64,000 bases of DNA from Neobacillus driksii (GCF_013409995.1 NZ_JACCBX010000008.1:107894-171893); one strand, 5' to 3'; positions 27,673 to 37,772 are shown, counted from the first letter of the stretch. Numbers and translations are program-made. The notes: a model not told the origin generated them from the letters alone.

Positions 27673-28503
27673 TCAAGCCAAATGAATGACAGATTCATCT
27701 GAATGTAATGTTGAGCGTGCATTTAATAGTTTTTTTGTATACTCATGCTGTGGCTGATCAAATAGTTGGAACACATCCGCTTTTTCTACGATTCGGCCAT
27801 TCTGCATAACAGCAACTTCATCTGCCATTTCGGAAATGACCCCAAGATCATGGGAGATTAATAATATGGCAGATCCATATTCAGAGCGAATTTTATCTAA
27901 GTGGTACAGCACTTTCTTTTGATTATTTACATCAAGTGCAGTTGTTGGTTCATCGGCAATAATAACGGCTGGATGTAAGCATGCTGCAATGGCAATCATG
28001 ACACGTTGAAGCATACCGCCGCTCAATTGAAAAGGATAGTTTTTTAATAGTTTAACAGGATCTGGTAAATTCACATTATGGATTGCCTCAATCGCCAGCT
28101 CTGTTGCTTGTTTTTTATTCCATTTTGTGTGTGAACGTATGGTTTCAATAAATTGATGACCAATCGTAAAAACAGGCGTAAAAGCATTCATCGGATTTTG
28201 CATAATAAAGGTGATATCCTTGCCACGGATCTCTCGCATTTCTTTCTCACCTAAACCATTTAATTCACGTCCAAGTAATTCAATACTGCCTTCAATCGTG
28301 GTCGTTTTCCGATTGAGAAGCTGAAGAATCGACATACTCGTAACGGTTTTACCGCATCCACTTTCCCCAACAAGACCAAGTACCTGCCCACGTTTTAGTT
28401 CAAAATTGATATCCTCAACAAGCGTGGTAGCACCATTTTTTGTTTTTACATGTACGTGTAAATCTCTTACTTGTAACACATTCGACTGTTCTGTACCCAA
28501 CAT
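27673..28503 (-). CDS. NikD-type ABC transporter ATP-binding protein
   Basis: About 276 residues: Walker A GESGCGKT near 45, Q-loop FIMQNPMNAFTPVF, signature LSGGMLQR near 160, Walker B VIIADEPTTALD. It belongs to the OppD/NikD group. Two ATG codons lie six bases apart; the second (28503) has better spacing to AAAGGA and is taken as start. It overlaps nothing and begins 12 bp after the permease stop. It forms a heterodimer with the NikE-type protein by family precedent. Confidence 0.9.
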   Translation of the reverse strand: MLGTEQSNVLQVRDLHVHVKTKNGATTLVEDINFELKRGQVLGLVGESGCGKTVTSMSILQLLNRKTTTIEGSIELLGRELNGLGEKEMREIRGKDITFIMQNPMNAFTPVFTIGHQFIETIRSHTKWNKKQATELAIEAIHNVNLPDPVKLLKNYPFQLSGGMLQRVMIAIAACLHPAVIIADEPTTALDVNNQKKVLYHLDKIRSEYGSAILLISHDLGVISEMADEVAVMQNGRIVEKADVFQLFDQPQHEYTKKLLNARSTLHSDESVIHLA

Positions 28504-28515
28504 TCTCATTCCTTT

Positions 28516-29349
28516 TTAAGATCGACGTTTGACACCGTAACGTTCGGATAACGCTTCGCCCAATAAATTGAATGTCACAATCACGAGCATAATCATTAGA
28601 CCTGGATAAAGCATTAATTCTGGATTCGTTCGAATATACGACTTTCCTTCGTGAATCATCGCTCCCCATTCAGGAGTGGGCGGTTGTACTCCTAATCCAA
28701 GAAACGACATGGCGGATATATCCATAATGGCCCAACCCATTTCTAATGTGCCCATGACGACCAGCGGAGGAAGTACATTGGGAACAATATGATTTCTAAT
28801 AATCTTCCATTGAGACGAGCCGCTTATTTTCGCAGCAGCAATAAAGTTCTGTTCTTTCAGACTAAGTACCATTCCTCGGAACATTCTCGCATAATAGACC
28901 CATTGCACAAGCATCAGCGCTAAAATGACCTGCGGAAGACCAGGACCGAAAATACCAACCAGTCCAAGTATAAGGATAAGACTAGGAAAAGCCATCACAC
29001 CATCACAAAATCTCATCAAAACCTGATCCACAAAGCCGCCCTTATATCCTGAAAAGGTTCCAATCATTAAACCAATCGTTAAAGATGAAATGAAAATAAG
29101 CATAGCGAAACCTAAAGATATTCTTCCCCCATATAAAAGGCGTGATAAGTTACATCTTCCCAAATGATCAGTTCCTAATGGGAATTCCCAGGAGGGCGGC
29201 TGTAGTTTAAATGCTAAATTGACCGCAATCGGATCATTGGGAGCTATCCAGGGAGCCAACATAGTAATGATGAAAAGAATTCCTAATATAACGGAACATA
29301 TCGGAATCACTTTTTGACTTATAAAGATTCTGCGTATACTGGTTATCAT
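28516..29349 (-). CDS. NikC-type ABC transporter permease
   Basis: A 277-residue inner-membrane permease with about six helices. It carries the dipeptide/nickel EAA-type loop FIAAAKISGSSQWKIIRNHI near 170-190, where the ATPase docks. The N-terminal LGTDHLGRCNLSRLLYGGR is the DppC/NikC hallmark. Its ATG overlaps the stop of the NikB-type gene by four bases (ATGA), indicating translational coupling. Confidence 0.9.
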   Translation of the reverse strand: MITSIRRIFISQKVIPICSVILGILFIITMLAPWIAPNDPIAVNLAFKLQPPSWEFPLGTDHLGRCNLSRLLYGGRISLGFAMLIFISSLTIGLMIGTFSGYKGGFVDQVLMRFCDGVMAFPSLILILGLVGIFGPGLPQVILALMLVQWVYYARMFRGMVLSLKEQNFIAAAKISGSSQWKIIRNHIVPNVLPPLVVMGTLEMGWAIMDISAMSFLGLGVQPPTPEWGAMIHEGKSYIRTNPELMLYPGLMIMLVIVTFNLLGEALSERYGVKRRS

Positions 29350-30290
29350 CGTTGTTGCCCTTCCTTCCTAGATATGCGCGGGTCAATATACATTTGAATC
29401 AGATCCACCAATAGGTTGCTAAGGATAAATAGACTAGCGGCTATCAGTACATAGCATTGAATGATGGGTATGTCCCGATTAAAAATCGCTTCAATAAAAT
29501 AACGGCCAAACCCAGGCCAAGAAAAAACGGTCTCCACGATAATCGTTCCAGTCAGAAGTTTCCCAAGATTCATCCCCAGACCAGTAATCATCGGGGAAAT
29601 CGCAAGCCTTAAGATATGCTTGGCCATAATCGTTTTTTCTTTTATCCCCCTTGTCCTCGCGAATAATACATAAGGCTCTTGTAAGTTCTCAAGAATGCTT
29701 GTACGCAATAATCTTGTGTACATCGCAATCAAAGGAAGCGCGAGTGTAACGGAAGGCAGAACAAGATGCTGCCATGTCCCAATCCCCTCGACCGGGAAAA
29801 GATCCAATTTGACAGAAAAGAAAAAAATCAATATATAACCCAGCCAAAAAGAAGGAATAGATGCCCCGAAAAAGGAGAGTAATCGACTAAAATGATCAAT
29901 CGCACTGTTTTTCTTTACTCCTGCAAAAAAACCAAGAGGGACACTGACGAGCACTGCTAGGAATAAACTCCCAAGAGCTAACTGGAGGGTCGCAGGTATT
30001 CGGTGTATCACCTCGTCCCAAACTGGCTTATTCGAAACATAAGATATGCCAAAATCAAGTTGGCATATCTTTATAATAGAGTTTATATATTGCATGAAGA
30101 ATGGTTGATCTAAACCAAACTCATGTCTTTTCTGGGCCAAAATTTCATCAGTCTGTTCAATATGAGCTGCTGTTAAATAGGCCTCGGCCGGATCCACTGG
30201 TGAAAGGTGAATCATCCCAGTCGTTAGAAATGCGGCCAAAAGAAAAATCGGGATAATGGACATTATTCGTTTTATTATATAAGTGCCCAT
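29346..30290 (-). CDS. NikB-type ABC transporter permease
   Basis: A 314-residue permease with six helices. The docking loop reads YVLFARTRGIKEKTIMAKHI near 205-225, and the N-terminal half contains GLDQPFFMQYI and LDFGISYV, typical of DppB/NikB. The ATG follows TAGGAGG. It lies between the binding-protein gene and the second permease, in the usual NikABCDE order. Confidence 0.9.
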   Translation of the reverse strand: MGTYIIKRIMSIIPIFLLAAFLTTGMIHLSPVDPAEAYLTAAHIEQTDEILAQKRHEFGLDQPFFMQYINSIIKICQLDFGISYVSNKPVWDEVIHRIPATLQLALGSLFLAVLVSVPLGFFAGVKKNSAIDHFSRLLSFFGASIPSFWLGYILIFFFSVKLDLFPVEGIGTWQHLVLPSVTLALPLIAMYTRLLRTSILENLQEPYVLFARTRGIKEKTIMAKHILRLAISPMITGLGMNLGKLLTGTIIVETVFSWPGFGRYFIEAIFNRDIPIIQCYVLIAASLFILSNLLVDLIQMYIDPRISRKEGQQR

Positions 30291-30310
30291 AATAGCCTCC
30301 TACCTGCTTA

Positions 30311-31933
30311 CTACTTGATGCTAATTCCTGTGAATGGATTTTCGTCACGATTCGCAGAGAAATTGAAGTTCGTGACATCTTTTTGATAAATTGCTGTTTT
30401 CTTAATGTAAGAGATAGGAAGAATCGCTCCCTGATCTTGCAGTGATGTTAAAACAGATGTGTAAAGCTGTTGACGTTCTGCTTCGTCTGTTGTCTGCGGA
30501 ATCAGTGCGATTTGTTTAAGTATTTCCGCTTTGTTCGGATAAGCTGAAATGGCTTCATTAAATCCAAAGCCTTCTTTTGCCACTATGTTAATAAATGTAT
30601 GCGGATCATATGGCGCACCATAGTTACTAAAGAAATTAATCTCAAAATCATTATCTTTAAATCTCTGAACTTGAACGGCAAGCTCCACTCCAACAATATT
30701 TAATTTTACACCAATGGCTCCCCATTCGGATTGGAGCGTTTCTGCCATTGCTTTTTGAATAGATTCAGCAGAATCGTACATCATCTCTATTTCAAGCAGC
30801 TTTCCATCTTTTTCACGAACCGTTTTCCCCTTAGGAAGAATCCAGCCCGCTTCGTCTAATAACGCCTCAGCTTTTTTAACATCATAGTCAATGGACTCAA
30901 CATCAATATCGGAAGTGTAGGGCAAGTTTGTCGGTAGAATAAAATCTGCTGATTCTTCTAGTCCAGAAGTGATTCCTTTTACCATTGCTTCCTTATTAAA
31001 TCCATAATGTAATGCTTGGCGAACACGTTCATCGGAAAGCGTTTCTCTTGTTGTATTTAAAACAAGCTGCCTCGTAGCAACTGGATCAGAAATGGTAGTT
31101 TCATATTTACCAGTAGATTCCAATTGCTTGAAAGCGTCTAAACTGATCACACCTTCTCCATAAATTAAGTCCAGCTCACCTTTTTCAAACGCTAGTACTC
31201 TCGTTTCCGCATCAGGAATGACTTTCACTTTAATTTTTTCTACGTTTGGAAGCTCACCCCAATAATTTTCATTTCGTGTGAAAATTGCATATTCATCTTG
31301 TTTATACTCATCCAAAATCCAAGGACCAGTACCAACCGCTTTTTCGACACCTTTGGAGGTATCACCATCTGCCGGGAATCCAGCTTCACCTAAGATACGA
31401 ACTGGTCGTACAACAGCTAACTCCTGAATGGTTGGATAATAGGCTTCCGTTAATGTCATTTTAAACGTAAATTCGTCGATTACCTCCGTACTAGCTATTT
31501 TCGAAAGAAATCCTAACCAACTATGTAATTCCATATGGTTCAATACTGTATCAAAATTCTTTTTCACGATATCTGCATTAAAGCTTGTTCCATCGGAAAA
31601 TTTCACATTTTGACGTAAATGGAAGGTATATACTTTGCCGTCGGTTGAAATTTCCCAAGACTCTGCTAGATTCGGTTTCAGCTTTCCGCCTATCCCGTAG
31701 CTTACCAACGGTTCATACACCATTGACTGAGCAAATAATTGTGAAGGATTGTAAATATGTGGATTCATTGCGCCAACATCCCTCGGCCATGCGATTGTGA
31801 GCATGTTTTCATTATCGTCTTTAGACGTTGAAGCTTCATCACTAGCATTTGTACAACCAAGTAATATTGTTGAAAATAAGAAAATAAAGATAGATGTTAA
31901 TAAAATATTCCGACGACTTATCGTATAAAACAT
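30311..31933 (-). CDS. NikA-type metal/metallophore-binding lipoprotein
   Basis: A 540-residue extracytoplasmic binding protein anchored at Cys in STILLGC. The mature part aligns well with NikA by memory: IAWPRDVGAMNPHIYNPSQL near the start, then AQSMVYEPLV, GTGPWIL, FTRNENYWGELP, GAPYDPHTF and LPISYI. NikA relatives bind nickel or cobalt, often as a complex with a small organic chelator; CntA of Staphylococcus binds staphylopine-metal. No metallophore synthesis genes are in the window. The longer ATG at 31999 is rejected because it would start inside the promoter; ATG 31933 has GGGAGG 7-8 bases upstream. A Fur-like box just upstream suggests iron-dependent control. Confidence 0.88.
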   Translation of the reverse strand: MFYTISRRNILLTSIFIFLFSTILLGCTNASDEASTSKDDNENMLTIAWPRDVGAMNPHIYNPSQLFAQSMVYEPLVSYGIGGKLKPNLAESWEISTDGKVYTFHLRQNVKFSDGTSFNADIVKKNFDTVLNHMELHSWLGFLSKIASTEVIDEFTFKMTLTEAYYPTIQELAVVRPVRILGEAGFPADGDTSKGVEKAVGTGPWILDEYKQDEYAIFTRNENYWGELPNVEKIKVKVIPDAETRVLAFEKGELDLIYGEGVISLDAFKQLESTGKYETTISDPVATRQLVLNTTRETLSDERVRQALHYGFNKEAMVKGITSGLEESADFILPTNLPYTSDIDVESIDYDVKKAEALLDEAGWILPKGKTVREKDGKLLEIEMMYDSAESIQKAMAETLQSEWGAIGVKLNIVGVELAVQVQRFKDNDFEINFFSNYGAPYDPHTFINIVAKEGFGFNEAISAYPNKAEILKQIALIPQTTDEAERQQLYTSVLTSLQDQGAILPISYIKKTAIYQKDVTNFNFSANRDENPFTGISIK

Positions 31934-31955
31934 ATAGTTGCCTCCCAATTGAAGT

Positions 31956-31999
31956 TGATAATCATTTTCAATTGTAAAAGCATCACAAAGTCTTGTCAA
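31956..31999 (-). promoter_or_regulatory. sigma-A promoter with overlapping Fur-like box for the nik-type operon
   Basis: On the minus strand TTGACA (31994-31999) and TACAAT (31971-31976) are separated by exactly 17 bp. Immediately downstream, plus-strand TGATAATCATTTTCA (31956-31970) matches the Fur consensus TGATAATNATTATCA at 14 of 15 positions. A repressor there would block promoter clearance. Confidence 0.82.
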
Positions 32000-32247
32000 T
32001 ATACTATTCTATTGTTATAACATTTTATGAAAAAGCTTCGCATCCTATCTGAAATTCCCTTCCGTTTCTTTTAGAAAAGCATTTAAACAGTGAGCCATTG
32101 AAAAAGCATAATACCAGTTGTTAGTCATGCCAGTCTCGATCCTCTCTATAACTACCATAATAATTAAACTACTTACTTTAAAAACTATAGATAAGCATAA
32201 CGGTTAGTTTACTGGATATACAAAGTTTGATAAACTTTTGTTGAATT
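32000..32247. other. divergent intergenic region, no gene
   Basis: AT-rich spacer between the nik-type promoter and the xylanase gene. I see no open frame with a ribosome site. It should hold the xylanase promoter, but no clear -35/-10 pair stands out. Confidence 0.5.
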
Positions 32248-32262
32248 GCGAAAGCGTTTTCT
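32248..32262 (+). promoter_or_regulatory. cre-like site before the xylanase gene
   Basis: GCGAAAGCGTTTTCT fits the CcpA core at all but the first two positions of the consensus. It lies about 45 bp upstream of the start codon, a position suited to repression. Confidence 0.5.
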
Positions 32263-32306
32263 TTTAGTAGAACTGTGAGAAACGGTATGAAAATGGAGGT
32301 AGGAAA

Positions 32307-33539
32307 ATGGTACAAACAAATGAATTTGCACACCGAATGGCGAGCAAGACCCTCAAACTTGTCGATAAGGAAGGATACCCTGTTGCAGGCAAAGAAGTAA
32401 AACTTAATCTGACAAACCATAAGTTCTTATTTGGTTGTGGTATTTTCGATGCAATCGAAGTGGCAAACAAAAATGTACCGGCAGACAGACTTGCATTTCA
32501 GGAAAACAAACTGGAAAAGTTCTTAGATGTATTCAATTCTGCAACACTACCTTTCTATTGGGGAACATTCGAACCTGAAAAAGGAAAACCACGTACAAAA
32601 GAATTAAAGGTTGCAGCTCAGTGGTTGAAAGAAAGAAATGTTACCGTAAAAGGACATCCTCTTTGCTGGCACACAGTCACGGCTCCATGGCTTCTGGATA
32701 TGAGCAATGAAGAAATCCTAAAGTCTCAGTTTGATAGAATTGAACGTGATGTAACAGACTTCAAAGGATTAATCGATACGTGGGATGTCATCAACGAAGT
32801 GGTGATCATGCCAATCTTTGATAAATATGACAATGGAATTACAAGAATCTCCAAAGATCTTGGCCGTGTGGGCATCATTAAAGAAATGTTTGCAAAAACG
32901 CGTGAATTCAATCCAGGAGCAACACTCTTATTAAATGACTTTAATACTTCTATTAACTATGAAATCTTAATTGATGGCTGCCTGCAGGCTGGTATTTCCA
33001 TTGATGCGATTGGCATTCAGTCACATCAGCATCAGGGATATTGGGGACGTGAAAAATTAGAAGAAGTACTAGACCGTTTCTCCCACTTTGGTCTTCCCCT
33101 GCACTTTACAGAAAATACATTGACTTCCGGACATCTTATGCCTTCTGAAATAGAAGACCTAAATGACTATCAAATTCCTGAATGGCCATCTACACCAGAG
33201 TTTGAAGAACGACAAGCAAAAGAAGTGGAAGAAATGTATTCAATTCTGTTTAAACATCCTCAGGTAGAAGCCATTACAACCTGGTCCTTCAGTGATGATG
33301 GTGCTTGGCTTGGTGCTCCAGCTGGATTTGTCCGAAAAGATAATAGCCCAAAACCAGCTTATGAAGTATTGAAGAAACTGATTAAGGGTGACTGGTCCAC
33401 AAATGTGAAATGTAAGACAGATGACAATGGAATGATTTCATTTGAAGGATTCCTAGGTGATTATGATCTTGTTTGTGGAGATAAGAAACGAAGCTTTAAA
33501 CTAGACAAAGTAGCTGAAACCGTACAGATTACAATCTAA
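32307..33539 (+). CDS. GH10 endo-1,4-beta-xylanase, intracellular
   Basis: A 410-residue xylanase without a signal peptide, so it acts in the cytoplasm, probably on imported xylo-oligosaccharides. Residues about 10-40 form a small beta domain (KTLKLVDKEGYPVAGKEVKL). The GH10 barrel spans about 45-345, with acid/base Glu164 in WDVINEVV and nucleophile Glu269 in LHFTENT, and about 60 further residues form a beta-rich tail. HPLCWH (117-122) and QSHQHQGYW (238-246) are substrate-site motifs. The nucleophile motif FTENT differs from the usual TELD. ATG follows GGAGG. No xylose genes are adjacent. Confidence 0.9.
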   Translation: MVQTNEFAHRMASKTLKLVDKEGYPVAGKEVKLNLTNHKFLFGCGIFDAIEVANKNVPADRLAFQENKLEKFLDVFNSATLPFYWGTFEPEKGKPRTKELKVAAQWLKERNVTVKGHPLCWHTVTAPWLLDMSNEEILKSQFDRIERDVTDFKGLIDTWDVINEVVIMPIFDKYDNGITRISKDLGRVGIIKEMFAKTREFNPGATLLLNDFNTSINYEILIDGCLQAGISIDAIGIQSHQHQGYWGREKLEEVLDRFSHFGLPLHFTENTLTSGHLMPSEIEDLNDYQIPEWPSTPEFEERQAKEVEEMYSILFKHPQVEAITTWSFSDDGAWLGAPAGFVRKDNSPKPAYEVLKKLIKGDWSTNVKCKTDDNGMISFEGFLGDYDLVCGDKKRSFKLDKVAETVQITI

Positions 33540-33614
33540 TTGATGTACTAAAAAAGAATTAAAGTTTACTGCCAAATTCCGTAAAGAATTCCTTTTAAAA
33601 AAGACACAAGAATT

Positions 33615-33640
33615 GACGTATGAATTGGCATACGTCTTTT
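33615..33640 (+). terminator. terminator of the xylanase gene
   Basis: GACGTATG (33615-33622) pairs with CATACGTC (33629-33636), followed by TTTTTCTTT. Confidence 0.88.
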
Positions 33641-33702
33641 TCTTTATATAATGGGTTTCTACGAAATTTCATTAACATTGACATAAGATCTATGATTAAG
33701 TA

Positions 33703-33951
33703 GGTCCGCACTTACCGGTCAGGGGTGCAGGTTAAATTAAGCACCTGAGCAGGATAAATAGACGGAAGAATTCCGCTTAATTTGTAATTATTGTTAAAAA
33801 AAGCTTTAATAGACGGAGAGATTCCGCCTATTAGCTCAAAAAATTTAAAAATGGGAGATTTTGCTTTACATAAGCGGAAATCCTCCGCTTATTTAACCCG
33901 AAACGAGCTCCATTTTGCATTTAACCGGAAAATCTCCGGTTATTATTTTAC
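33703..33951. repeat. dispersed intergenic repeat, copy A (CGGA-TCCG palindromes)
   Basis: About 250 bp containing four short palindromes with CGGA and TCCG arms: GACGGAAGAATTCCGC (33761), GACGGAGAGATTCCGCC (33812), AGCGGAAATCCTCCGC (33873) and ACCGGAAAATCTCCGG (33925). A leading CCGCACTTACCGG is at about 33705. Spacings are close to 51 or 61 bp. The same ordered set recurs in the same orientation at 41737-41991. It lies in a convergent gap between the xylanase gene and ssuB. Confidence 0.9.
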
Positions 33952-34079
33952 TGGGTTACTCGATTAAGGACAAGTCATCTTATTTAATGAGTAGTGAGTA
34001 AAATCCAAGAGAACCTCATTTTGATGGTTTATATAAATAAGGCTTTTGTATTCCTACTAAATAATTTTCATGTAGATTA

Positions 34080-34862
34080 TCACGATTCCATGGCCGGCAA
34101 GCTTGCAGAAGCTACCTCCGTAGAGATCCCCCTTCGTTTATGACCCATAATCTTATTTAGGATTTGGCTGACAAGTTTCGTGAATAGAGGGTGGTCTCGG
34201 TGCCGTGGGTAAGGAAGACGGACAGGAACTTCGAGTACAATTTTGCCTTCTTCGATTAAAATGACGCGGTTCGCTAGCGCTACAGCTTCCTCAACGTCGT
34301 GGGTAACGAGAATCGCGGTTAATTGCTTTTCACTCCACAATTCTTCAATCAATTCATGCATTTCTAGACGTGTCAAAGCATCCAAAGCACCAAGCGGTTC
34401 ATCCAGTAATAGCAGTTCCGGCTCATGAATCAAGGCTCTTGCAAGTGCTACCCTTTGCTTTTGACCCCCGGAAAGCTCAGAGGGCCAAGAAGAGGCACGG
34501 TCCGCCAATCCTACTTGTGTCAAAACTTTATCAATCTGCTCTTTCTGGGCTTCCTTTTTTAACCCGAGTGCTACATTATCATATACTTTTTTCCAAGGGA
34601 GAAGCCTTCCATCCTGAAACATAATTTTGGCCAAATCATTACGCCCTTTTAATTCTTTACCGTTTACGACTAATGTACCTGAATTGGGGGCTTCGAGCCC
34701 CGCCATAATACGCAGTAAGGTGCTTTTGCCGCAGCCGCTTTTTCCAACCACTGCAATAAACTCTCCTCGATTCACCTGTAAATCGATACTTTTTAATACC
34801 TCATTCCCATCAAATTCTTTCCGGATAGTTGAAAGTTCTAGTATCGGTTGTTTTGTTGCCAT
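34080..34862 (-). CDS. ssuB: aliphatic sulfonate ABC transporter ATP-binding protein SsuB
   Basis: A 260-residue ATPase of the sulfonate/nitrate/taurine importer family. Walker A GKSGCGKST is near 39, signature LSGGQKQRVALARAL near 130, Walker B LLLLDEPLGALD near 150, switch His in LVTHDVEEAVALA. The C-terminal LPYPRHRDHPLF is typical of SsuB. It is the last gene of ssuEADCB, 15 bp after ssuC. Together with SsuA and SsuC it imports alkanesulfonates as sulfur sources. Confidence 0.92.
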   Translation of the reverse strand: MATKQPILELSTIRKEFDGNEVLKSIDLQVNRGEFIAVVGKSGCGKSTLLRIMAGLEAPNSGTLVVNGKELKGRNDLAKIMFQDGRLLPWKKVYDNVALGLKKEAQKEQIDKVLTQVGLADRASSWPSELSGGQKQRVALARALIHEPELLLLDEPLGALDALTRLEMHELIEELWSEKQLTAILVTHDVEEAVALANRVILIEEGKIVLEVPVRLPYPRHRDHPLFTKLVSQILNKIMGHKRRGISTEVASASLPAMES

Positions 34863-34877
34863 CTTCTTTGCCTCCTC

Positions 34878-35636
34878 TTACATCTGATGGCTCGGATGCC
34901 ATTTCAAAAATTGTTTTTCCGCTAGCTTTGCCATCACATCAGACAGCTTTCCTAATAGTGCGTAAAGCAGAATACTCAATATAACGACATCTAGCTGCAT
35001 AAATTCCCTAGCATTCATGGCCAAATAACCAATTCCTGAATCAGCGGCAATCGTTTCCGCTACGATTAATGTTACCCAGGTAATCCCTAGTGCAAATCTG
35101 ACGCCAACAAGGATGGATGGCAGTGCAGCGGGAAATATAACATGCCAAAACAAAGAAAACCCTTTTAGTTCATATACATACGCCATTTCAATCAAGGAAG
35201 GGTCAACCGAACGAATCCCATGGTAGGTATTGAGATAAATTGGGAAAAACGTTCCTAGGGCAACAAGAAACAGTTTCGCTTCCTCGCCAATCCCAAACCA
35301 CAGGATGACAATGGGCAGTAAAGCGAGATGCGGGATATTACGGATCATCTGAATGGAAGAATCTAGCAAACTTTCTGAAATTTTGGAAATGCCATTGACC
35401 AACCCCAAAGCAAAACCGATTCCCCCGCCAATCAAAAATCCAACAAAGGCCCTTTTGGTACTGGTCCAGACATCCGATACCAGCTGGCCGCTCTTTAAGA
35501 GGTCGACTGCTGCGGTAAAGATATCCACCGGATTTGGGAGTACTCTATTGGAAAGAATCCCAATAGAAGATGAAACCTGCCAAGTGATCAGTAATACTAT
35601 TGGAATAATCCATGGTAAAATCTTTTTCGTTTTCAT
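34878..35636 (-). CDS. ssuC: aliphatic sulfonate ABC transporter permease SsuC
   Basis: A 252-residue permease with six helices. The ATPase-docking loop reads YVYELKGFSLFWHVIFPAAL near 150-170, and the region GIRSVDPSLIEMA is typical of SsuC/TauC. The protein ends with EKQFLKWHPS, another familiar feature. It is separated by 7 bp from ssuD and 15 bp from ssuB. Confidence 0.92.
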   Translation of the reverse strand: MKTKKILPWIIPIVLLITWQVSSSIGILSNRVLPNPVDIFTAAVDLLKSGQLVSDVWTSTKRAFVGFLIGGGIGFALGLVNGISKISESLLDSSIQMIRNIPHLALLPIVILWFGIGEEAKLFLVALGTFFPIYLNTYHGIRSVDPSLIEMAYVYELKGFSLFWHVIFPAALPSILVGVRFALGITWVTLIVAETIAADSGIGYLAMNAREFMQLDVVILSILLYALLGKLSDVMAKLAEKQFLKWHPSHQM

Positions 35637-35643
35637 ATGCCTC

Positions 35644-36777
35644 CTACCTCACTGCCTTTTTTTGGGGTAAGATGTTATTCGCCATAATCTCACCAAATGG
35701 ACTTACAATGGAAGAAGGTCTCATTCCCTCTAGATTCAAGTGTGGGAATAATAACTCCGATACGCGGTAGGCCTCTTCCAAATGCGGATATCCTGATAAT
35801 ATAAACGTCTCGATTCCAATATCCTCGTATTCTTTCATTCTTTTAGCCACTGTTTCTGGGTCTCCGACAAGTGCCGTACCTGCACCGCCACGTACCAATC
35901 CGACCCCAGCCCAAAGGTTAGGGCTGATTTCTAAATGATCTCTCCTGCCTCTATGAAGTTCGGACATTCTCTTTTGCCCTACAGAGTCCATCCGGGAAAA
36001 AACCTCTTGCGAAGACGCTATCATATCATCGTCAACATATTTGATTAACTTGTTGGCTGCTTCCCATGCTTCTTGTTCTGTCTCCCTAACAATGACATGG
36101 AGGCGGAGGCCGAAACGGAGTTTCCTTCCTCTTTCCTCCGCTAATTTTTTTACGGCTTTTATTTTTTCTTCAACTTGCTTTGGCGGCTCGCCCCAAGTCA
36201 AATATACATCCACATGATCAGCCGCAATTTGCTGCCCAATTTCCGAAGAGCCTCCGAAATAGAGTGGAGGATATGGTTTCTGAACAGTCGGATATAATTG
36301 CTTTGCCCCCGAAACATCTAAATGGGTTCCTGAATAATTGGCTTCTCCTTTTTCCAGCAATTCCTTCCAAATCGTTAGGTATTCATCGGTCAGCTCGTAC
36401 CGTTCTTGGTGAGATAGATGGACTCCATCACCGGCTAGTTCCACAGGGTCGCCCCCGGTTACGACGTTAATAAGAAGTCTGCCATTCGATAACCTGTCAA
36501 AGGTTGCAGCCATACGGGCTGCATTGGTTGGCGACATAATACCGGGACGAACCGCTACCAAAAATTTCATACGTGATGTCACTGGAATTAACGAACTCGC
36601 TACTACCCACGCATCTTCGCATGATCTTCCAGTCGGCAGTAATGCACCAGTAAACCCGAGATTGTCTACTGCTTGAGCGATTTGCTGGAGATAAGGAGTA
36701 TTCACTTCTCTTCCTCCGGTTGTTACACCTAAATATCGTGAGTCTCCATGTGTGGGAATAAACCAAAATACATTCAT
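35644..36777 (-). CDS. ssuD: FMNH2-dependent alkanesulfonate monooxygenase SsuD
   Basis: A 377-residue flavin-dependent monooxygenase of the luciferase-like fold. It releases sulfite and an aldehyde from alkanesulfonates, using FMNH2 from SsuE. Recognisable segments are [17 protein letters not shown] at the start, [50 protein letters not shown] and [16 protein letters not shown]. The Cys in GRSCEDAW matches the conserved substrate-site Cys. ATG 36777 is chosen because GAGGAGG lies 7 bases upstream; the frame continues 11 codons further only through that site. Confidence 0.93.
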   Translation of the reverse strand: MNVFWFIPTHGDSRYLGVTTGGREVNTPYLQQIAQAVDNLGFTGALLPTGRSCEDAWVVASSLIPVTSRMKFLVAVRPGIMSPTNAARMAATFDRLSNGRLLINVVTGGDPVELAGDGVHLSHQERYELTDEYLTIWKELLEKGEANYSGTHLDVSGAKQLYPTVQKPYPPLYFGGSSEIGQQIAADHVDVYLTWGEPPKQVEEKIKAVKKLAEERGRKLRFGLRLHVIVRETEQEAWEAANKLIKYVDDDMIASSQEVFSRMDSVGQKRMSELHRGRRDHLEISPNLWAGVGLVRGGAGTALVGDPETVAKRMKEYEDIGIETFILSGYPHLEEAYRVSELLFPHLNLEGMRPSSIVSPFGEIMANNILPQKKAVR

Positions 36778-36791
36778 CTTTTTTCCTCCTC

Positions 36792-37772
36792 TTACTTTTT
36801 TGGTTTCCATTGTGCTTCAAATGTGTTAATTTCCGTCGGAATTAACTGTAGTTCAAAAAATTTGTCGGCAATTTCCTGTTGATCCTTCATTCGTTCCTTT
36901 GTTATCTGTTCAATGCCAAATGCTCTGCGTCCGAGTACAACTTCGAGTGTTTCCTTATCGATTCCAATTTGCGGAGCTAAAAATTCAGCTGCCTCTGATT
37001 GGTTATCCTTTACCCATTGTTCTTCTTTCCCTAATTCCTCAATGAGGATTTCAAGGACCTTCGGATGTTTTCCAGCAAATGTTTTAGAGGCAAGGAAGAA
37101 CTCACGATTGTTGACTAGCCCAGTACCATCTGCCAAAATACGTGCTCCCGTTTGTCTTTGCGCTTCTGCTAAAAATGGATCCCAAATCACCCAGGCATCC
37201 ACAGCCCCTTTTTCAAAGGCAGCTCTTGCATCGGCTGGAGGTAAAAAGGCCGTTTCGATATCTTCATACTTCAGTCCATTTTCTTCTAATGCTCTTACTA
37301 ACAAATAATGAACATTGGACCCTTTATTTAAGGCTACCTTTTTTCCTTTCAAATCTTTAATACTCTTAATCTCTGAATCTTTAGGAACAAGGATGCCCTC
37401 ACCCTTTTGATTAGCTGGCTCATTAGCGAAATAGACCAATGGTGCGCCTGCTGCCTGAGCAAAGATAGGAGGTGCCTCACCAGTATGCCCGAAATCCAGG
37501 CTGCCTACATTTAATGCTTCTAGCAGCTGAGGACCCCCTGGAAACTCAGTCCATTCTACCTTATATCCCAGAGGCTCTAGCTTCTTTTCCAATGTTCCTT
37601 TTGCTTTTAGAAAATTTAGTGAACCAAACTTTTGATATCCAATGTGAATTGTTGTACTTCCACTCTTATCACCGGAAGCCTTTTCTGTGGAGTTTTGATT
37701 GGTGCATGCACTAAGTAAAAATAAAAACAGGGTCAAGCTAATCAGCATGAATTTATTTAGTTTTGACTTCAT
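36792..37772 (-). CDS. ssuA: sulfonate-binding lipoprotein SsuA
   Basis: A 326-residue binding protein with leader to LLSAC (lipid Cys near 22), then the sulfonate-family fold: [60 protein letters not shown] and [19 protein letters not shown]. These are typical SsuA features. It captures sulfonates outside the membrane for SsuBC. The ATG follows AGGAGG. It lies 14 bp before ssuD and 28 bp after ssuE. Confidence 0.93.
   Translation of the reverse strand: MKSKLNKFMLISLTLFLFLLSACTNQNSTEKASGDKSGSTTIHIGYQKFGSLNFLKAKGTLEKKLEPLGYKVEWTEFPGGPQLLEALNVGSLDFGHTGEAPPIFAQAAGAPLVYFANEPANQKGEGILVPKDSEIKSIKDLKGKKVALNKGSNVHYLLVRALEENGLKYEDIETAFLPPADARAAFEKGAVDAWVIWDPFLAEAQRQTGARILADGTGLVNNREFFLASKTFAGKHPKVLEILIEELGKEEQWVKDNQSEAAEFLAPQIGIDKETLEVVLGRRAFGIEQITKERMKDQQEIADKFFELQLIPTEINTFEAQWKPKK

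Noticed and set aside
31934..31999. Longer start for the NikA-type protein at 31999
   Set aside because: It would begin inside the -35 box of a well-formed promoter and lacks a ribosome site and signal-peptide order.
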